DNA from: Amycolatopsis tucumanensis
Lineage (GTDB): Bacteria; Actinomycetota; Actinomycetes; Mycobacteriales; Pseudonocardiaceae
Length of the DNA: 64,000 nt
Reading direction: 5' to 3'
Assembly (NCBI RefSeq): GCF_021654135.1
Contig: NZ_JAKGSD010000037.1
Location: 1 to 64,000 of the forward strand
Shown: piece after piece, positions 25,278-34,382 of the stretch
How positions within the stretch are numbered: position 1 is the first letter of the stretch
How the letters are laid out: each line of letters begins with the position of its first letter
Notes under the pieces: model-generated
Seen by the model: only the letters and a program-made list of their open reading frames with translations
Databases searched by the model: none
Told to the model about the DNA's origin: nothing
Translations under genes and position numbers: made by a program

Positions 25278-27114
25278 GCTTGAACCCGGTGTAGTCCACC
25301 GGCATCACCGGCCAGTCCTCCGGGCGCGGGAAGTGCGTCAGCCCGAAGGTGTGCCACAGCACGATGTCCTCGCCGTCGATGTCCCGGTCGGCCGCGGTCC
25401 ACGCGGGCAGCCCGGCGCCGCCGGGGTTCTGGTTCACCAGGTCGCCGGCCGGGTAGCGCTCGGCGTCGGAGTAGCGGGTCACCCACAGGTGCTTCGTGGC
25501 GAAGGTGGCCCGCGCGTGCACCGACGAGGACTCGTCCGCCAGCAACGTCGGCTGGCCCTCCGGGTAGAGCACGTAGGCCGGGTTGCGGCCGAAGCGGTTC
25601 TGCCGGTCCGGGTTGACGATGTGCCACACCCGGCCGCGGGTGTTGTCGGCCGCCCGCGCCGCTTCGGACTCACGGGTCAACCGCGTGCGGGCCTCGCGGA
25701 AGGCGTTGCCGTACGGGTTGGCCTCGCTCACCGGCACCCGCACCGCGTCGACCTCGTCCACGGCGTTGCGGTCGCCGTCGACGCTGACGTCCAGCCGCGC
25801 GCAGAACAGGTGCTGGTGGTAGGGCGCGCCGAGGCCGGGCGCCATTTCGGTGGCGTACTCGTGCCCCTCCGCGGGGTAGGCCGAGGTGAACGTGATGCCG
25901 GTGGCCTTGGCCTCCAGCTCGATCGTGCCGTCGAGGTAGAAGTACCAGTAGAAGCCGTAGTCGTAGTTGCCGATCGTGGTGAAGAACGACACCACCAGCC
26001 GCCGCTGCCGCCGCGTCTCGTGCGAGCCGGCGAACATGTCGCTGTGCTTCCACAGCACGCCGAAGTCCTCTTCGTGCATGCAGATCGCGTTGCGGATGGT
26101 GCGCGGCTCGCCCAGGTCGTCGGCCACCACCGCGTCGAAGTAGCGGATCTCGCCGAGGCAGTCGCAGCCCAGCTCCAGCGAGTTGGTGTAGCGGGCGAAC
26201 ATGTACTCGCCGCAGTCGAAGTAGTTCTGCCAGAACCGCACCGGCGACGGGTCGGCGTAGGGCACCACCATCTCGGCCACCGACGCCCGGTACAGCACCG
26301 GCCGCTCGTGGAACGAGATCTCGTGCAGGGTGAGGCCTTCCCGCTCGTTGAAGCCGATCCGCAGGTCCCAGTTCTCCCACCGCACCCGGCTGCCCTCGAC
26401 CGCGTAGCTCGGGCCGTCCGGCTGGGTGATCTCGATCGGCTTGAGCGTGGTGCGGTGCGGCCCGGTCTGCGCCGGGTCGTCGAAGTTGCCCGGCTCCTGC
26501 GGCACCGGCAGCTCCCGGTGGTCGATCACGGTCGTCACCGCGCGGGCGGTGAGGTCGACGTAGGCGACCAGCCCGTCCACCGGGTGCGCCCATGGGTGGT
26601 CCTTCTCGTGGAGCTGCTGGAAGCCCAGCGCCCGCACCACGCGGCGGCCGGTCTCCCCGGGGTGGTCGTAGGAACCGGCGGACAGCGGCACCGCGCGCAC
26701 GGTGGCCGGGTCCAGGCCGCGCTTGCGCAGGGCATCGGTCCACCGCGGCTCGGCGTTGAGGATGTCCTCGATCAGCTCGAACTCGGTGTCGATGATCGGC
26801 GGCTGACCGTCGGCGACCGGGTCGACCTCCCGCAGTTCGTCCACAGTGGACCGGGTGGCCGACACGACGACGTCCTTCGACGAGCCGTCGGCCAGGTCGA
26901 GCAGGATCGCCCGGAACCGGCGGTCCACCTCGTCGCCCGGCCGGTGCGCGCGCACCACGGCCTTGCCCGGCTCCTCCAGCGCCAGGAAGGCGAACCGGAC
27001 GGACTCTCCCAGCAGCCCGGCGGCGCTGAGCACCTCCCGGACCGCGCGGACCTCGTCCTCGGTCATCGGGTCGAGCGGGTGCGTCGTGGTGGTGCGTTCT
27101 TCGGCGAGTGTCAT
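25198..27114 (-). CDS. Copper-containing primary-amine oxidase
   Basis: 638 residues, the same length as Arthrobacter globiformis phenylethylamine oxidase as I recall it, and key residues align with an offset of two: catalytic base Asp300 in WQNYFDCGEY, the topaquinone precursor Tyr384 in TIGNYDYGFYW, and copper ligands His433/His435 in PYHQHLF with the third His in HTFGLTHFPRPEDWPVMP near the C-terminus. The enzyme oxidises primary amines (tyramine, phenylethylamine, histamine or similar) to aldehydes, NH3 and H2O2. It lies 11 bases downstream of an amino acid/amine permease in one operon. No signal peptide is visible. Start ATG at 27114. Confidence 0.95.
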   Translation of the reverse strand: MTLAEERTTTTHPLDPMTEDEVRAVREVLSAAGLLGESVRFAFLALEEPGKAVVRAHRPGDEVDRRFRAILLDLADGSSKDVVVSATRSTVDELREVDPVADGQPPIIDTEFELIEDILNAEPRWTDALRKRGLDPATVRAVPLSAGSYDHPGETGRRVVRALGFQQLHEKDHPWAHPVDGLVAYVDLTARAVTTVIDHRELPVPQEPGNFDDPAQTGPHRTTLKPIEITQPDGPSYAVEGSRVRWENWDLRIGFNEREGLTLHEISFHERPVLYRASVAEMVVPYADPSPVRFWQNYFDCGEYMFARYTNSLELGCDCLGEIRYFDAVVADDLGEPRTIRNAICMHEEDFGVLWKHSDMFAGSHETRRQRRLVVSFFTTIGNYDYGFYWYFYLDGTIELEAKATGITFTSAYPAEGHEYATEMAPGLGAPYHQHLFCARLDVSVDGDRNAVDEVDAVRVPVSEANPYGNAFREARTRLTRESEAARAADNTRGRVWHIVNPDRQNRFGRNPAYVLYPEGQPTLLADESSSVHARATFATKHLWVTRYSDAERYPAGDLVNQNPGGAGLPAWTAADRDIDGEDIVLWHTFGLTHFPRPEDWPVMPVDYTGFKLKPVGFFDRNPTLDVPPSTGGHCHGG

Positions 27115-27125
27115 CGGCGATCCTT

Positions 27126-28526
27126 TCAGGCGAGGGCGGGTTCGGTGGCGGGCGAGCGCAGGACGGCCGAGAGCACGGCCCCGAGGGCGAACGCTCCGGC
27201 GAGCACGGCGAAGATGACGGCGGCCAGGCCGAACGAGCCGCCGATGAGCGTCGGGAAGTTGAGCACGGTCAGCACCAGGCACGTGCCCAGCCCGGCCAGG
27301 CCGAGCACCGGCGCGGCGAACGTGTGCCAGGCGCGCCGGTCCACCCGCGTGCGGCGGAAGAACACCACCACAGCCGAGCACGTGAGCGTCATGAGCACGA
27401 GCACGCCGAGGGTCGCGGTGCCGGCCATCCACGAGAACACCTGGGTGACCGGGTCCATCCCGGCCAGGGCGAACACCGCGATCAGCACGACCGCGCTGAC
27501 CGACTGCGCGAGCGAGGAGACGTGCGGCGAACCGTGCCGGTGGTGGCTGCGGCCGCAGGCGGCGGGCAGCGCGCCGGAGTTGCCGAGCGAGAACGCGTAC
27601 CGGGCGATGACGTTGTGGAACGACAGCAGCGCGGCGAACAGGCTGGTGATCAGCAGGACCTGCACGACGTCGGCGCCCGCGGTGCCCAGGTAGCGGCCGA
27701 CCGTGGTGATCAGCATGTTGCCCGGGTCCGCGCCGGCCTGCTCGACCGCGCCCGCGTCGCCCCACGCGGAGACGACCGCCCAGCTGGACAGCGTGTAGAA
27801 CCCGGCGATGAGCAGCAGCGACAGGTAGGTGGCGCGCGGGATGGTGCGGGCCGGGTCGCGGGCCTCGTCGCGGAACACCGCGGTGGCCTCGAACCCGATG
27901 AAGCTGGCGATGGCGAACATGATCGCGATGCCCACCGAGCCGGAACCGATCTGCGCCGGCTGCAGGAACGCCGTCGACAGGCCGCCATCGCCGCCGCGCG
28001 CGGTGACGACCGCGTCGAAGACCAGCACGATCCCGGCCTCGCACAGCAGCAGCACGCCGAGCACCTTGCTGCTCAGCTCGATGTGCCGGTAGCCGAGCAG
28101 GCCGACCACGGCGAGCGCGGCCAGCGACCACACCCACCACGGCAGCGCGGGGCCGCCGTAGTGCTGCACCAGCCCGTCGAGGGCGGCGCCGAGGTAGCCG
28201 TAGACGGCCAGCTGCACCGCGGTGTAGGTGACCAGGGCGAGGAACGCCGCGCCGAGGCCGGGCGCGCGGCCGAGACCCTCGCGGACGTAGGCGTAGAAGG
28301 CGCCCGCGTTGGGCACGTGGCGGCTCATCGCGCAGAACCCGACCGCGAACAGCAGGAGGACCACGCAGCACAGCACGAAGGTGGCGGGGAAGGCGGCGCC
28401 GTTGCCGAGCGCGACGCCCAGCGGCACGCTGCCGGCGACCACCGTGAGCGGCGCGGCGGCCGCGACGACCATGAAGACGATGGAGCCGGCGCCCAGTGAA
28501 CCGGTCAGCGACCGTGGCGTATCCAT
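27126..28526 (-). CDS. APC-family amino acid/amine permease
   Basis: 466 residues, about twelve transmembrane helices. APC landmarks are VVAAAAPLTVVAGSVP in helix 1, PNAGAFYAYVREGLG in the helix 2-3 loop, and ASFIGFEATAVFRDEARDP in helix 6 with the loop typical of the family. It is the first gene of the operon with copper amine oxidase, so import of the oxidase substrate is the likely role. The ATG at 28526 is preceded by GGAGG. A CGTTG-N5-CAACG dyad lies 47 bases upstream. Confidence 0.9.
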   Translation of the reverse strand: MDTPRSLTGSLGAGSIVFMVVAAAAPLTVVAGSVPLGVALGNGAAFPATFVLCCVVLLLFAVGFCAMSRHVPNAGAFYAYVREGLGRAPGLGAAFLALVTYTAVQLAVYGYLGAALDGLVQHYGGPALPWWVWSLAALAVVGLLGYRHIELSSKVLGVLLLCEAGIVLVFDAVVTARGGDGGLSTAFLQPAQIGSGSVGIAIMFAIASFIGFEATAVFRDEARDPARTIPRATYLSLLLIAGFYTLSSWAVVSAWGDAGAVEQAGADPGNMLITTVGRYLGTAGADVVQVLLITSLFAALLSFHNVIARYAFSLGNSGALPAACGRSHHRHGSPHVSSLAQSVSAVVLIAVFALAGMDPVTQVFSWMAGTATLGVLVLMTLTCSAVVVFFRRTRVDRRAWHTFAAPVLGLAGLGTCLVLTVLNFPTLIGGSFGLAAVIFAVLAGAFALGAVLSAVLRSPATEPALA

Positions 28527-28572
28527 GAGACCTCCGGGGACTCAGCGGGGATTTCCGGTGACGGCTGCACAG

Positions 28573-28587
28573 CGTTGAGCAGCAACG
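28573..28587. promoter_or_regulatory. Candidate operator upstream of the amine permease/oxidase operon
   Basis: CGTTG-AGCAG-CAACG is a 15-base interrupted palindrome with perfect five-base arms, 47 bases upstream of the permease start in the divergent gap 28527-28768. The length is similar to known IclR-family sites, and an IclR regulator (30203-30949) ends the divergent operon, so IclR control of both directions is plausible. Confidence 0.4.
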
Positions 28588-28715
28588 TTGCGCCGCCGTC
28601 AGCCGCCGGTCAAACCCCGGTCTCCGCCGCCGGGAAGTCCTGCGGTGGCGTTCTCCCAACGCGGGAACGGCTCCGGTGTTTTTCTCATTTGACGCTCGCG
28701 GCCATGTCCTCGGAC

Positions 28716-28731
28716 GTAACCCCGGAGTTAC
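28716..28731. promoter_or_regulatory. Second dyad in the divergent permease region
   Basis: GTAAC-CCCGGA-GTTAC is an inverted repeat with perfect five-base arms, 38 bases upstream of the second permease start; a further GGTTACC follows at about 28739-28745. It may be an operator overlapping the promoter of the rightward genes. It differs in sequence from the CGTTG dyad at 28573. Confidence 0.35.
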
Positions 28732-28768
28732 AGTGCCGGGTTACCGTCCACAGAGGAGGAAATGCCGG

Positions 28769-30206
28769 ATGTCCGTGCCACCCCGGGTGCTGCCGCCGTT
28801 GCGGCGCGAGTCCCCGATGTCCGGGCTCGACCGCCGCAACCTCGGTCCGCTGCAGGTGTTCGCGCAGTCGATCTCGGCCGCGGCGCCGTCGGCGGCCATG
28901 GCGGCCGCGCCCGCGGTCGCCGCGGCAGGGGCCGGGACCGGGGTGCTGTGGTCGTTCGTCGTCGCGACCGTGCTCGCGCTGCTCATCGGGCTGGGAATCG
29001 CCCAGTTCACCCGCCGTATGGCGGCGGCCGGGTCGCTGTACAGCCTGACGGCGAAGGGTCTCGGCCCGGCCGCGGCGTTCGCGTGCGGCTGCGCGTTGCT
29101 GATCGGCTACGGCCTGCTGACGATGGCCGCGCTCACCGGGTCCGGCGTCTACCTGCAGGACCTGCTGCGGCGCGCCGGGCTGGACCTGGGCTGGGGCCTG
29201 GTCGCGGTGCTCGTGCTGGTGCTGGGCGGGCTGGCGACGGCGTGCGTGCTGCGGGGCGTGCGGTTGTCGGCGACGGTGGTGCTCGTCGCCGAGGCCGTCG
29301 ATCTCGCTGATGCTGGTGGTGTTCGGGTTGCTGCTGGCCAGGGTCGGCCCCGGGCTGGCGCCTGCCGCGCCGGACCGGGGCGTCGGCGGGATCGCGGCCG
29401 GGGTGCTGCCCGCGCTCGGCGCGTTCATCGGGTTCGAGGCGGCGGCGTCGTACGGGGTCGAGGCCCGGCGGCCGTTCCGGACCGTGCCGCGGGCGGTGCA
29501 GGGCACGGCCGCGTTGTGCGGCGTGCTGTACCTGGTGGCGGCGTACACGCAGGTCATCGGCCTGGGCGCGCTGCCGGGCGGGCTCGCCGGGCAGGCCGAG
29601 CCGGTCAGCACGCTGGCCGCGCTGCAGCAGCTGCCGTGGCTGTCCTACCTGCTCGACCTCGGCATCGCGGCGTCGTTCCTGGCGTGCACGCTGGCGACCG
29701 GCAACGCGCTGGTGCGGGTGCTGCTGTCCATGGGGCGCGAAGGGGTGGCGCCGGCCGCGCTGGGCCGGACGCACCCGCGGTACCGGACGCCGCACGTCGC
29801 GATCCTGGCCGTGCTGCCGCCGGTCGCGGTCGTGCCGGTCGTGCTGATGGCCGCCGGGATGAGCACCACGTCGGTGTTCGTCACGCTGCTCAACGTCGCG
29901 GTGTTCGGCTACCTGGTGGCCTACCTGCTGGTGTGTGTGGCGGCGCCGGTGTTCCTGCACCGGATCGGCGAGCTGACCCGGGGGGCGCTGGTGGTCGGCG
30001 CGATCACCGCGCCCGCGCTGCTGGCGGCGCTGGTCGTGTTCACGGCCGACAACCTGGGCGGCCCGTACCCGGCGGTGTTCGGGCTGTGCGCGCTCGCCGG
30101 CCTGGCCTGGTTCGCCTGGCTGCGCCGGCGGCGGCCGCGGGACCTGGCGCGGGTCGGGATCTACGACGAGACGTCCGAGGCCGACCTGCTTGGCGGCGAG
30201 CGGTGA
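28769..30206 (+). pseudogene. APC-family permease interrupted by a +1 frameshift
   Basis: The N-terminal part (28769 to about 29300) reads as an APC permease: GLDRRNLGPLQVFAQSISAAAPSAAM, then MAAAGSLYSLTAKGLGP and ALLIGYGLLTMAALTGSGVY. After VVLVAEAV the frame must shift by one base to continue as LMLVVFGLLLA, FIGFEAAASYGVEARRPF, ATGNALVRVLLSMGREGVAP, and helices to the stop at 30206. The shift falls between about 29294 and 29310; removing one base or adding two restores a roughly 478-residue protein. It is not in a homopolymer, so a real mutation is possible, but a sequencing error cannot be excluded. RBS GAGGAGG precedes the ATG. The stop overlaps the IclR start as GTGA. Confidence 0.8.
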
Positions 30207-30949
30207 GCCCGGAGACGCCGCTGTCCGGCCGCCAGCCGAAGGCGGTCCGCAGCGCGCTGGCGGTGCTGGAGGAGGTCGTGGCGGCCGGGCCGGGGGTCAC
30301 GGCGAAGGAGATCTCGGCCGCGTTGAAACTGCCCCCGGCGACGACCTACCGGCTGCTGAACCTGCTCGTCGGCGAGGAGTACCTGGTGCGGTTGCCGGAC
30401 CTGCGGGGGTTCGCGCTGGGCCGGCGCGCCGGGCGGCTGGCGACCCCGGTGGCGGTGCGCCCGCCCGCCGCGGCGAGGGCGATCGTGGAGCACCTGCGGC
30501 AGCGGGTGCGGTGGGGTGTGCACCTGGCGTCCTACCGGACCGGGCGGCTCACGCTCGTCGACCCGGATCCGGACCACCCGCCGTCGGACGGGGCGCTGCT
30601 CGCCCGCTACCCGCACGTGTCCGCGCTGGGCAAGCTGCTGCTCGCCGAGCAGGCCGACTGGCGCGCGGTGGTGCGGGAGCTGCGGTCGTTCACCGAGCGG
30701 ACGATCGTCGACGCCGACCGCCTGGACGCCGAACTCGCCGCGGTCGCGCGCGACGGGCTGGCCCGGCAGTGCGGTGAGCTGCTGGAACGCAAGGGCTGCC
30801 TGGCGGTGGCGATCCGGGACGTGGTCACCGGCGAGCTGGTCGCCGGGCTCGCGGTGAGCGGGCCGGCGGAACGGGTCGCCGAGCCGAACGCCGAGCTCGT
30901 GGCGCTGGTGCGCGACCACGCCGGGCAATTGGCGCCACTTCTCGCGTGA
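30203..30949 (+). CDS. IclR-family transcriptional regulator
   Basis: 248 residues. Winged-helix N-terminus: AVRSALAVLEEVVAAGPGVTAKEISAALKLPPATTYRLLNLLV. The effector domain includes PHVSALGKLLLAEQ and CLAVAIRDVVTGELVAGLAV. Start GTG at 30203 overlaps the stop of the permease by four bases, so the regulator was co-translated with that permease. The gene is probably the regulator of the adjacent amine catabolic genes. The frame is continuous upstream with the first half of the permease only by coincidence of the frameshift. Confidence 0.88.
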   Translation: MSPETPLSGRQPKAVRSALAVLEEVVAAGPGVTAKEISAALKLPPATTYRLLNLLVGEEYLVRLPDLRGFALGRRAGRLATPVAVRPPAAARAIVEHLRQRVRWGVHLASYRTGRLTLVDPDPDHPPSDGALLARYPHVSALGKLLLAEQADWRAVVRELRSFTERTIVDADRLDAELAAVARDGLARQCGELLERKGCLAVAIRDVVTGELVAGLAVSGPAERVAEPNAELVALVRDHAGQLAPLLA

Positions 30950-31018
30950 GCGATGTCGAGAACGCGGAAGCGGCTCCGTCCCCGGCGTGACACACCCCGG
31001 AAACCGGAGGAGACGGAC

Positions 31019-31504
31019 ATGGATGTCACCGCTGAACTGGCCAAGCCGATCGCGCGGGAGCTGCTGCAGTCGAACATCCCCGCGCGGCTGGCGTACGACG
31101 GACTGGACGGCGAGCCCCGGGTGATCCCGATCGGGTTCTGGTGGGACGGCGAGCACCTGGTCATGGCCACCGTGCCGAAGTCGGCGAAGGTCGCGGCCCT
31201 GCGCCGCAACCCGCGCGTGGCGATCACCATCGACCGCATGGACCCGTGGCCCCCGCGCGTGCTGCTGATCCGCGGCACCGCACGCCTGGAACTGGTCGAC
31301 GGCGTCCCCGACGCCTACATCGAGGCGTCCCGGAAGGTGACGCCCGCCGAGGTGTTCGAGTCCTGGGAGCAGGGCGTGCGGGCGCTGTACGAGCAGATGG
31401 TGGTCATCACGATCTCGCCGGACTGGGCCAAGCTGCTCGACTTCGAGACGACGCTGCCCAAGGCGGTGGAGGACCTGCTCGCGGAGCACCAGGCGAGGGC
31501 CTAG
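31019..31504 (+). CDS. Pyridoxamine 5'-phosphate oxidase-like (FMN/F420-binding split barrel) protein
   Basis: 161 residues, a single split-barrel domain. The segment IPARLAYDGLDGEPRVIPIGFWWDGEHLVMAT and later KVAALRRNPRVAITID followed by PPRVLLIRGTARLE are typical of PNPOx-like proteins that bind FMN, F420 or heme. In actinomycetes many of these are F420-dependent, but nothing in the sequence settles the cofactor. ATG at 31019 follows GGAGGAG. It is separated from both neighbours by short gaps (69 and 9 bases). Confidence 0.82.
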   Translation: MDVTAELAKPIARELLQSNIPARLAYDGLDGEPRVIPIGFWWDGEHLVMATVPKSAKVAALRRNPRVAITIDRMDPWPPRVLLIRGTARLELVDGVPDAYIEASRKVTPAEVFESWEQGVRALYEQMVVITISPDWAKLLDFETTLPKAVEDLLAEHQARA

Positions 31505-31513
31505 GCTCGCAGC

Positions 31514-32434
31514 GTGCGGATCGTCTCCTTGTTGCCCGCCGCCACCGATCTGGTGGCCGAGCTGGGGCTGGCCGGGCAGCTGGTCGGGCGGACGCACGAG
31601 TGTGACTGGCCGCCCGGTGTCGAGGACGTGCCCGTCGTCACCGGCAGCGGCCTGCACACCGCCATGAGCAGCCGCGAGATCTCGCAGGCCGTCGGGGGCG
31701 CCCACGCCGGCTCCGCGCTCTACGCCCTCGACGCGGCGAAACTCGCCGCACTCCGGCCCGACGTCGTGCTCACCCAGGACCTCTGCGAGGTCTGCGCGGT
31801 GTCCTACCGCCGGGTCACCGACGCAGTCCGCATGATGGACGCCGGGCCGCGGGTGCTGAGCCTCGAACCCCGCACGCTCGCCGAGGTGCTGGACTGCCTG
31901 CTGCTGCTCGGCGACGTCCTCGGCGTGCCGGACGTCGCCCACGCGAAACACGCGGAACTACTCACCCGCCTCGCGGACCTGCGGGAGCGGACCCGGGACC
32001 TGCCCCGGCCCCGGGTCGCCGCGATCGAATGGCTCGACCCGGTCTGGCCTGCCGGGCACTGGGTGCCCGAACAGATCGCCGCCGCCGGTGGGGAGCCCCT
32101 GCTGGCCCGGCCGGGCGAGCACACGAAGGCCATCGACTGGGCCGCGGTGGCCGCCGCCGAACCCGACGTCCTCCTCCTGCTCCCCTGCGGCCTGCCGCCG
32201 GAGCGCACCGAGGCCGAACTCGGCCTGCTCACGAGCCGGCCGGGCTGGGCGGACCTGCCCGCCGTGCGCGCCGGGCAGGTGTGGATCCTCGACGGCCCGT
32301 CCTACTTCAACCGCCCCGGCCCGCGCGTCGTGCGCGGCGCGGAGATCCTCGCCCACGTGCTGCACGGCATCGGGACCGTCGAGCCGGGTCAGGCGAGGCG
32401 CACCTCGATCTCCGGCGGCGTCCGCAACGTCTGA
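31514..32434 (+). CDS. BtuF-like cobalamin/metal-chelate binding-fold protein without signal peptide
   Basis: 306 residues with the TroA/BtuF helical-backbone fold: RIVSLLPAATDLVAELG at the very start, LVGRTHECDWPPGV, RPDVVLTQDLCEVCAV, RVAAIEWLDPVWPAGHWVPE, and VWILDGPSYFNRPGPRVV. The fold begins at residue 2, so there is no signal peptide or lipobox; the protein should be cytoplasmic, unlike transporter binding proteins. Related soluble proteins occur widely and have been annotated as cobalamin-binding; no transporter genes are nearby. GTG start at 31514. Its last 46 bases overlap the convergent OsmC gene. Confidence 0.82.
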   Translation: MRIVSLLPAATDLVAELGLAGQLVGRTHECDWPPGVEDVPVVTGSGLHTAMSSREISQAVGGAHAGSALYALDAAKLAALRPDVVLTQDLCEVCAVSYRRVTDAVRMMDAGPRVLSLEPRTLAEVLDCLLLLGDVLGVPDVAHAKHAELLTRLADLRERTRDLPRPRVAAIEWLDPVWPAGHWVPEQIAAAGGEPLLARPGEHTKAIDWAAVAAAEPDVLLLLPCGLPPERTEAELGLLTSRPGWADLPAVRAGQVWILDGPSYFNRPGPRVVRGAEILAHVLHGIGTVEPGQARRTSISGGVRNV

Positions 32435-32892
32435 TACACCACGCAGTACCGCTCGGTCAGCTTCCGCAGCGTCGCGAGCTGCTCCTCGGACGCGTCGGTG
32501 TCGAGGTCGAACGACAACCGGATCGCCTGGAAGCCCACCGGCGCGGACTTGTCGACGCCGAGCGTGCCGCGGAAGTCCAGGTCGCCCTCGGCCCGCACGG
32601 TCCCGCCGCGGATCTCCAGCCCCAGCGACGTCGCCACCGCCCGCAGCGTCACCCCGGAGCACGCGACCAGCGCCTCCAGCAGCATGTCGCCGGAGCACGC
32701 GAGGCTGCCGTCGCCACCGGTGGCCGGGTGCAGGCCGGCCTCGACCACCGCCCGCCCGGTCTCCACCTTGCACGAGATGCCCAGCCCGTCGAGCTCCGCG
32801 TTGGCGCGCAAGGTGATCAGCGCCTGAGCCGGGTCCTCCCGGTAGCGCTCCTTGAGCGGCGCCTGCAGTTCCCTGAGTTCGCCTGCGTCCAT
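32389..32892 (-). CDS. OsmC/Ohr-family protein
   Basis: 167 residues with the OsmC fold. One conserved cysteine lies in LLEALVACSGVTLRA near residue 78 and the second in TERYCVVYQTL near residue 148; these two form the peroxidatic pair in OsmC/Ohr proteins that reduce organic hydroperoxides. The layout with an extra N-terminal strand region and C-terminal EIEVRLA is that of the OsmC rather than Ohr subgroup. Overlaps the convergent BtuF-like gene by 46 bases. ATG at 32892. Confidence 0.83.
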   Translation of the reverse strand: MDAGELRELQAPLKERYREDPAQALITLRANAELDGLGISCKVETGRAVVEAGLHPATGGDGSLACSGDMLLEALVACSGVTLRAVATSLGLEIRGGTVRAEGDLDFRGTLGVDKSAPVGFQAIRLSFDLDTDASEEQLATLRKLTERYCVVYQTLRTPPEIEVRLA

Positions 32893-33042
32893 GCCCGCCA
32901 GTATGACCGCGTGAACGGGCTCACGCCGGTGTCAAGGCCGGATCAAGACCGGGCCCGCGCGTGTCATCGCCGCGTCAGCCCGGGGTCCGCGCGGCCCGCC
33001 GCGGAGATTTCCTTCGGTGCAGGGAAACCGAAGGAGGACGTC

Positions 33043-34359
33043 ATGACACTCGCCGAGGTGCTGCCCAGTGTGGGGCTCGCCGGAGAACCGCCGCTGGAAC
33101 CCGGCCTGTGGCCGCGCACCACCCGCCTCACCGAGGGCGGCGACCTGACCTGCGGCGGCGTGCGCCTGACCCGGCTCGCCGCGCGGTTCGGCACGCCGGT
33201 GCAGGTCTTCGACGAAACCGAGATCCGCGGCCGCGCCGAATCGCTGCGCGCCGCGTTCCCCGGTGCCGAGATCGCCTTCGCCACCAAGGCCCTGCCGGTG
33301 CGCGGTGTGCTCCGGGTGCTGGGTTTCGGCGCGGACGTGTGCTCGGCGGGCGAGATCGCGATGGCGCGCTCGGCGGGCGTGCCGGGCGAGCGGATCCTGG
33401 TGCACGGCAACGTGAAGACCCCGGAGGACCTCAAGGCCGCGTTCACCGCGCACGCCGGCCGGATCGTCGCCGACTCCGCCGACGAGATCGACCAGCTCGC
33501 CGCGCTCGCCCCCGCCGGGCAGCGGGTCCTCGTGCGGGTCACCCCCGGCGTCGACGCGCACACGCACCGCGCGCTGGCCACCGCCGTCGAAGGCCAGAAG
33601 TTCGGGTTCTCCCTCGCCTCCGGCGCCGCGTTGGAAGCCGTCGGGCAGGTCCTGGCCCAGCCGGGCCTGCGCGCCGCCGGGTTGCACTGCCACCTCGGCT
33701 CGCAGGTGCGCGACACGGGCGCCTACGCCGAAGCCGTGCGCCGCATGGTGGGGCTGCTGGCCGAGGTCCGCGAGCGGCACGGGGTGACGCTGGACCAGAT
33801 CGACCTCGGCGGCGGCTTCGCGGTCCCCTACCGCGCCGGCGAGCAGGCGTTCGACCTGACCGGCGCCGCCCGCCGGATCCTGGGCACGCTGCGCCTGGAG
33901 TGCGAGCGTCACCGGCTCCCGGTGCCGCGGCTGGTGCTGGAACCCGGCCGCTGGCTCGTCGCGACGGCCGGGATCACGCTGTACCGGGTGGCCGCGGTCA
34001 AGAACGGGTTCGTCGCCGTCGACGGCGGCATGAGCGACAACCCGCGCCCGGCGCTGTACGGCGCGCGCTACACCGCCCGGCTCGTCGGGCGGCACACCAA
34101 GGCGCCGCGCCGCCCGTGGATTATCGCGGGCAGGCACTGCGAGGCCGGCGACGTCCTGGCCGAGGACGTGCCGCTGCCCGCCGACATCCGCCCCGGCGAC
34201 CTGCTGGCGGTGCCGGTGAGCGGCGCCTACCACCACGCGCTGGCCTCGAACTACAACCTGGTGGGCCGTCCGCCGCTGGTCGCCGTGGCCGACGGCGCAC
34301 CGCGCGTGCTGGTGCGCCGCGAAACCGAGGAGGACCTGCTGCGCCGCGACCTCGGCTGA
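33043..34359 (+). CDS. Diaminopimelate decarboxylase-like PLP enzyme (fold type III)
   Basis: 438 residues. PLP lysine is Lys82 in AFATKALP; other markers are ADVCSAGEIAMA, VHGNVKTPEDL, KFGFSLASG, LHCHLGSQVRD, the GGGFAVPYR phosphate loop, VLEPGRWLVATAG, and GRHCEAGDVL (catalytic Cys with downstream acidic residue). This matches LysA, which makes L-lysine from meso-diaminopimelate. It is not in a lysine operon here, so it could be a second LysA or a decarboxylase of a related D-amino acid. AAGGAGG ribosome-binding site precedes the ATG. GlcG-like gene follows 23 bases later. Confidence 0.85.
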   Translation: MTLAEVLPSVGLAGEPPLEPGLWPRTTRLTEGGDLTCGGVRLTRLAARFGTPVQVFDETEIRGRAESLRAAFPGAEIAFATKALPVRGVLRVLGFGADVCSAGEIAMARSAGVPGERILVHGNVKTPEDLKAAFTAHAGRIVADSADEIDQLAALAPAGQRVLVRVTPGVDAHTHRALATAVEGQKFGFSLASGAALEAVGQVLAQPGLRAAGLHCHLGSQVRDTGAYAEAVRRMVGLLAEVRERHGVTLDQIDLGGGFAVPYRAGEQAFDLTGAARRILGTLRLECERHRLPVPRLVLEPGRWLVATAGITLYRVAAVKNGFVAVDGGMSDNPRPALYGARYTARLVGRHTKAPRRPWIIAGRHCEAGDVLAEDVPLPADIRPGDLLAVPVSGAYHHALASNYNLVGRPPLVAVADGAPRVLVRRETEEDLLRRDLG

Positions 34360-34382
34360 CCGGGCGGGCTACGTTGAAGATC

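Noticed and set aside
28676..30949. One 757-residue frame that seems to fuse a permease N-terminus to an IclR regulator
   Set aside because: The central part (about 29303-30203) is not protein-like, while the proper permease half lies in the next frame; the continuity is a by-product of the frameshift.
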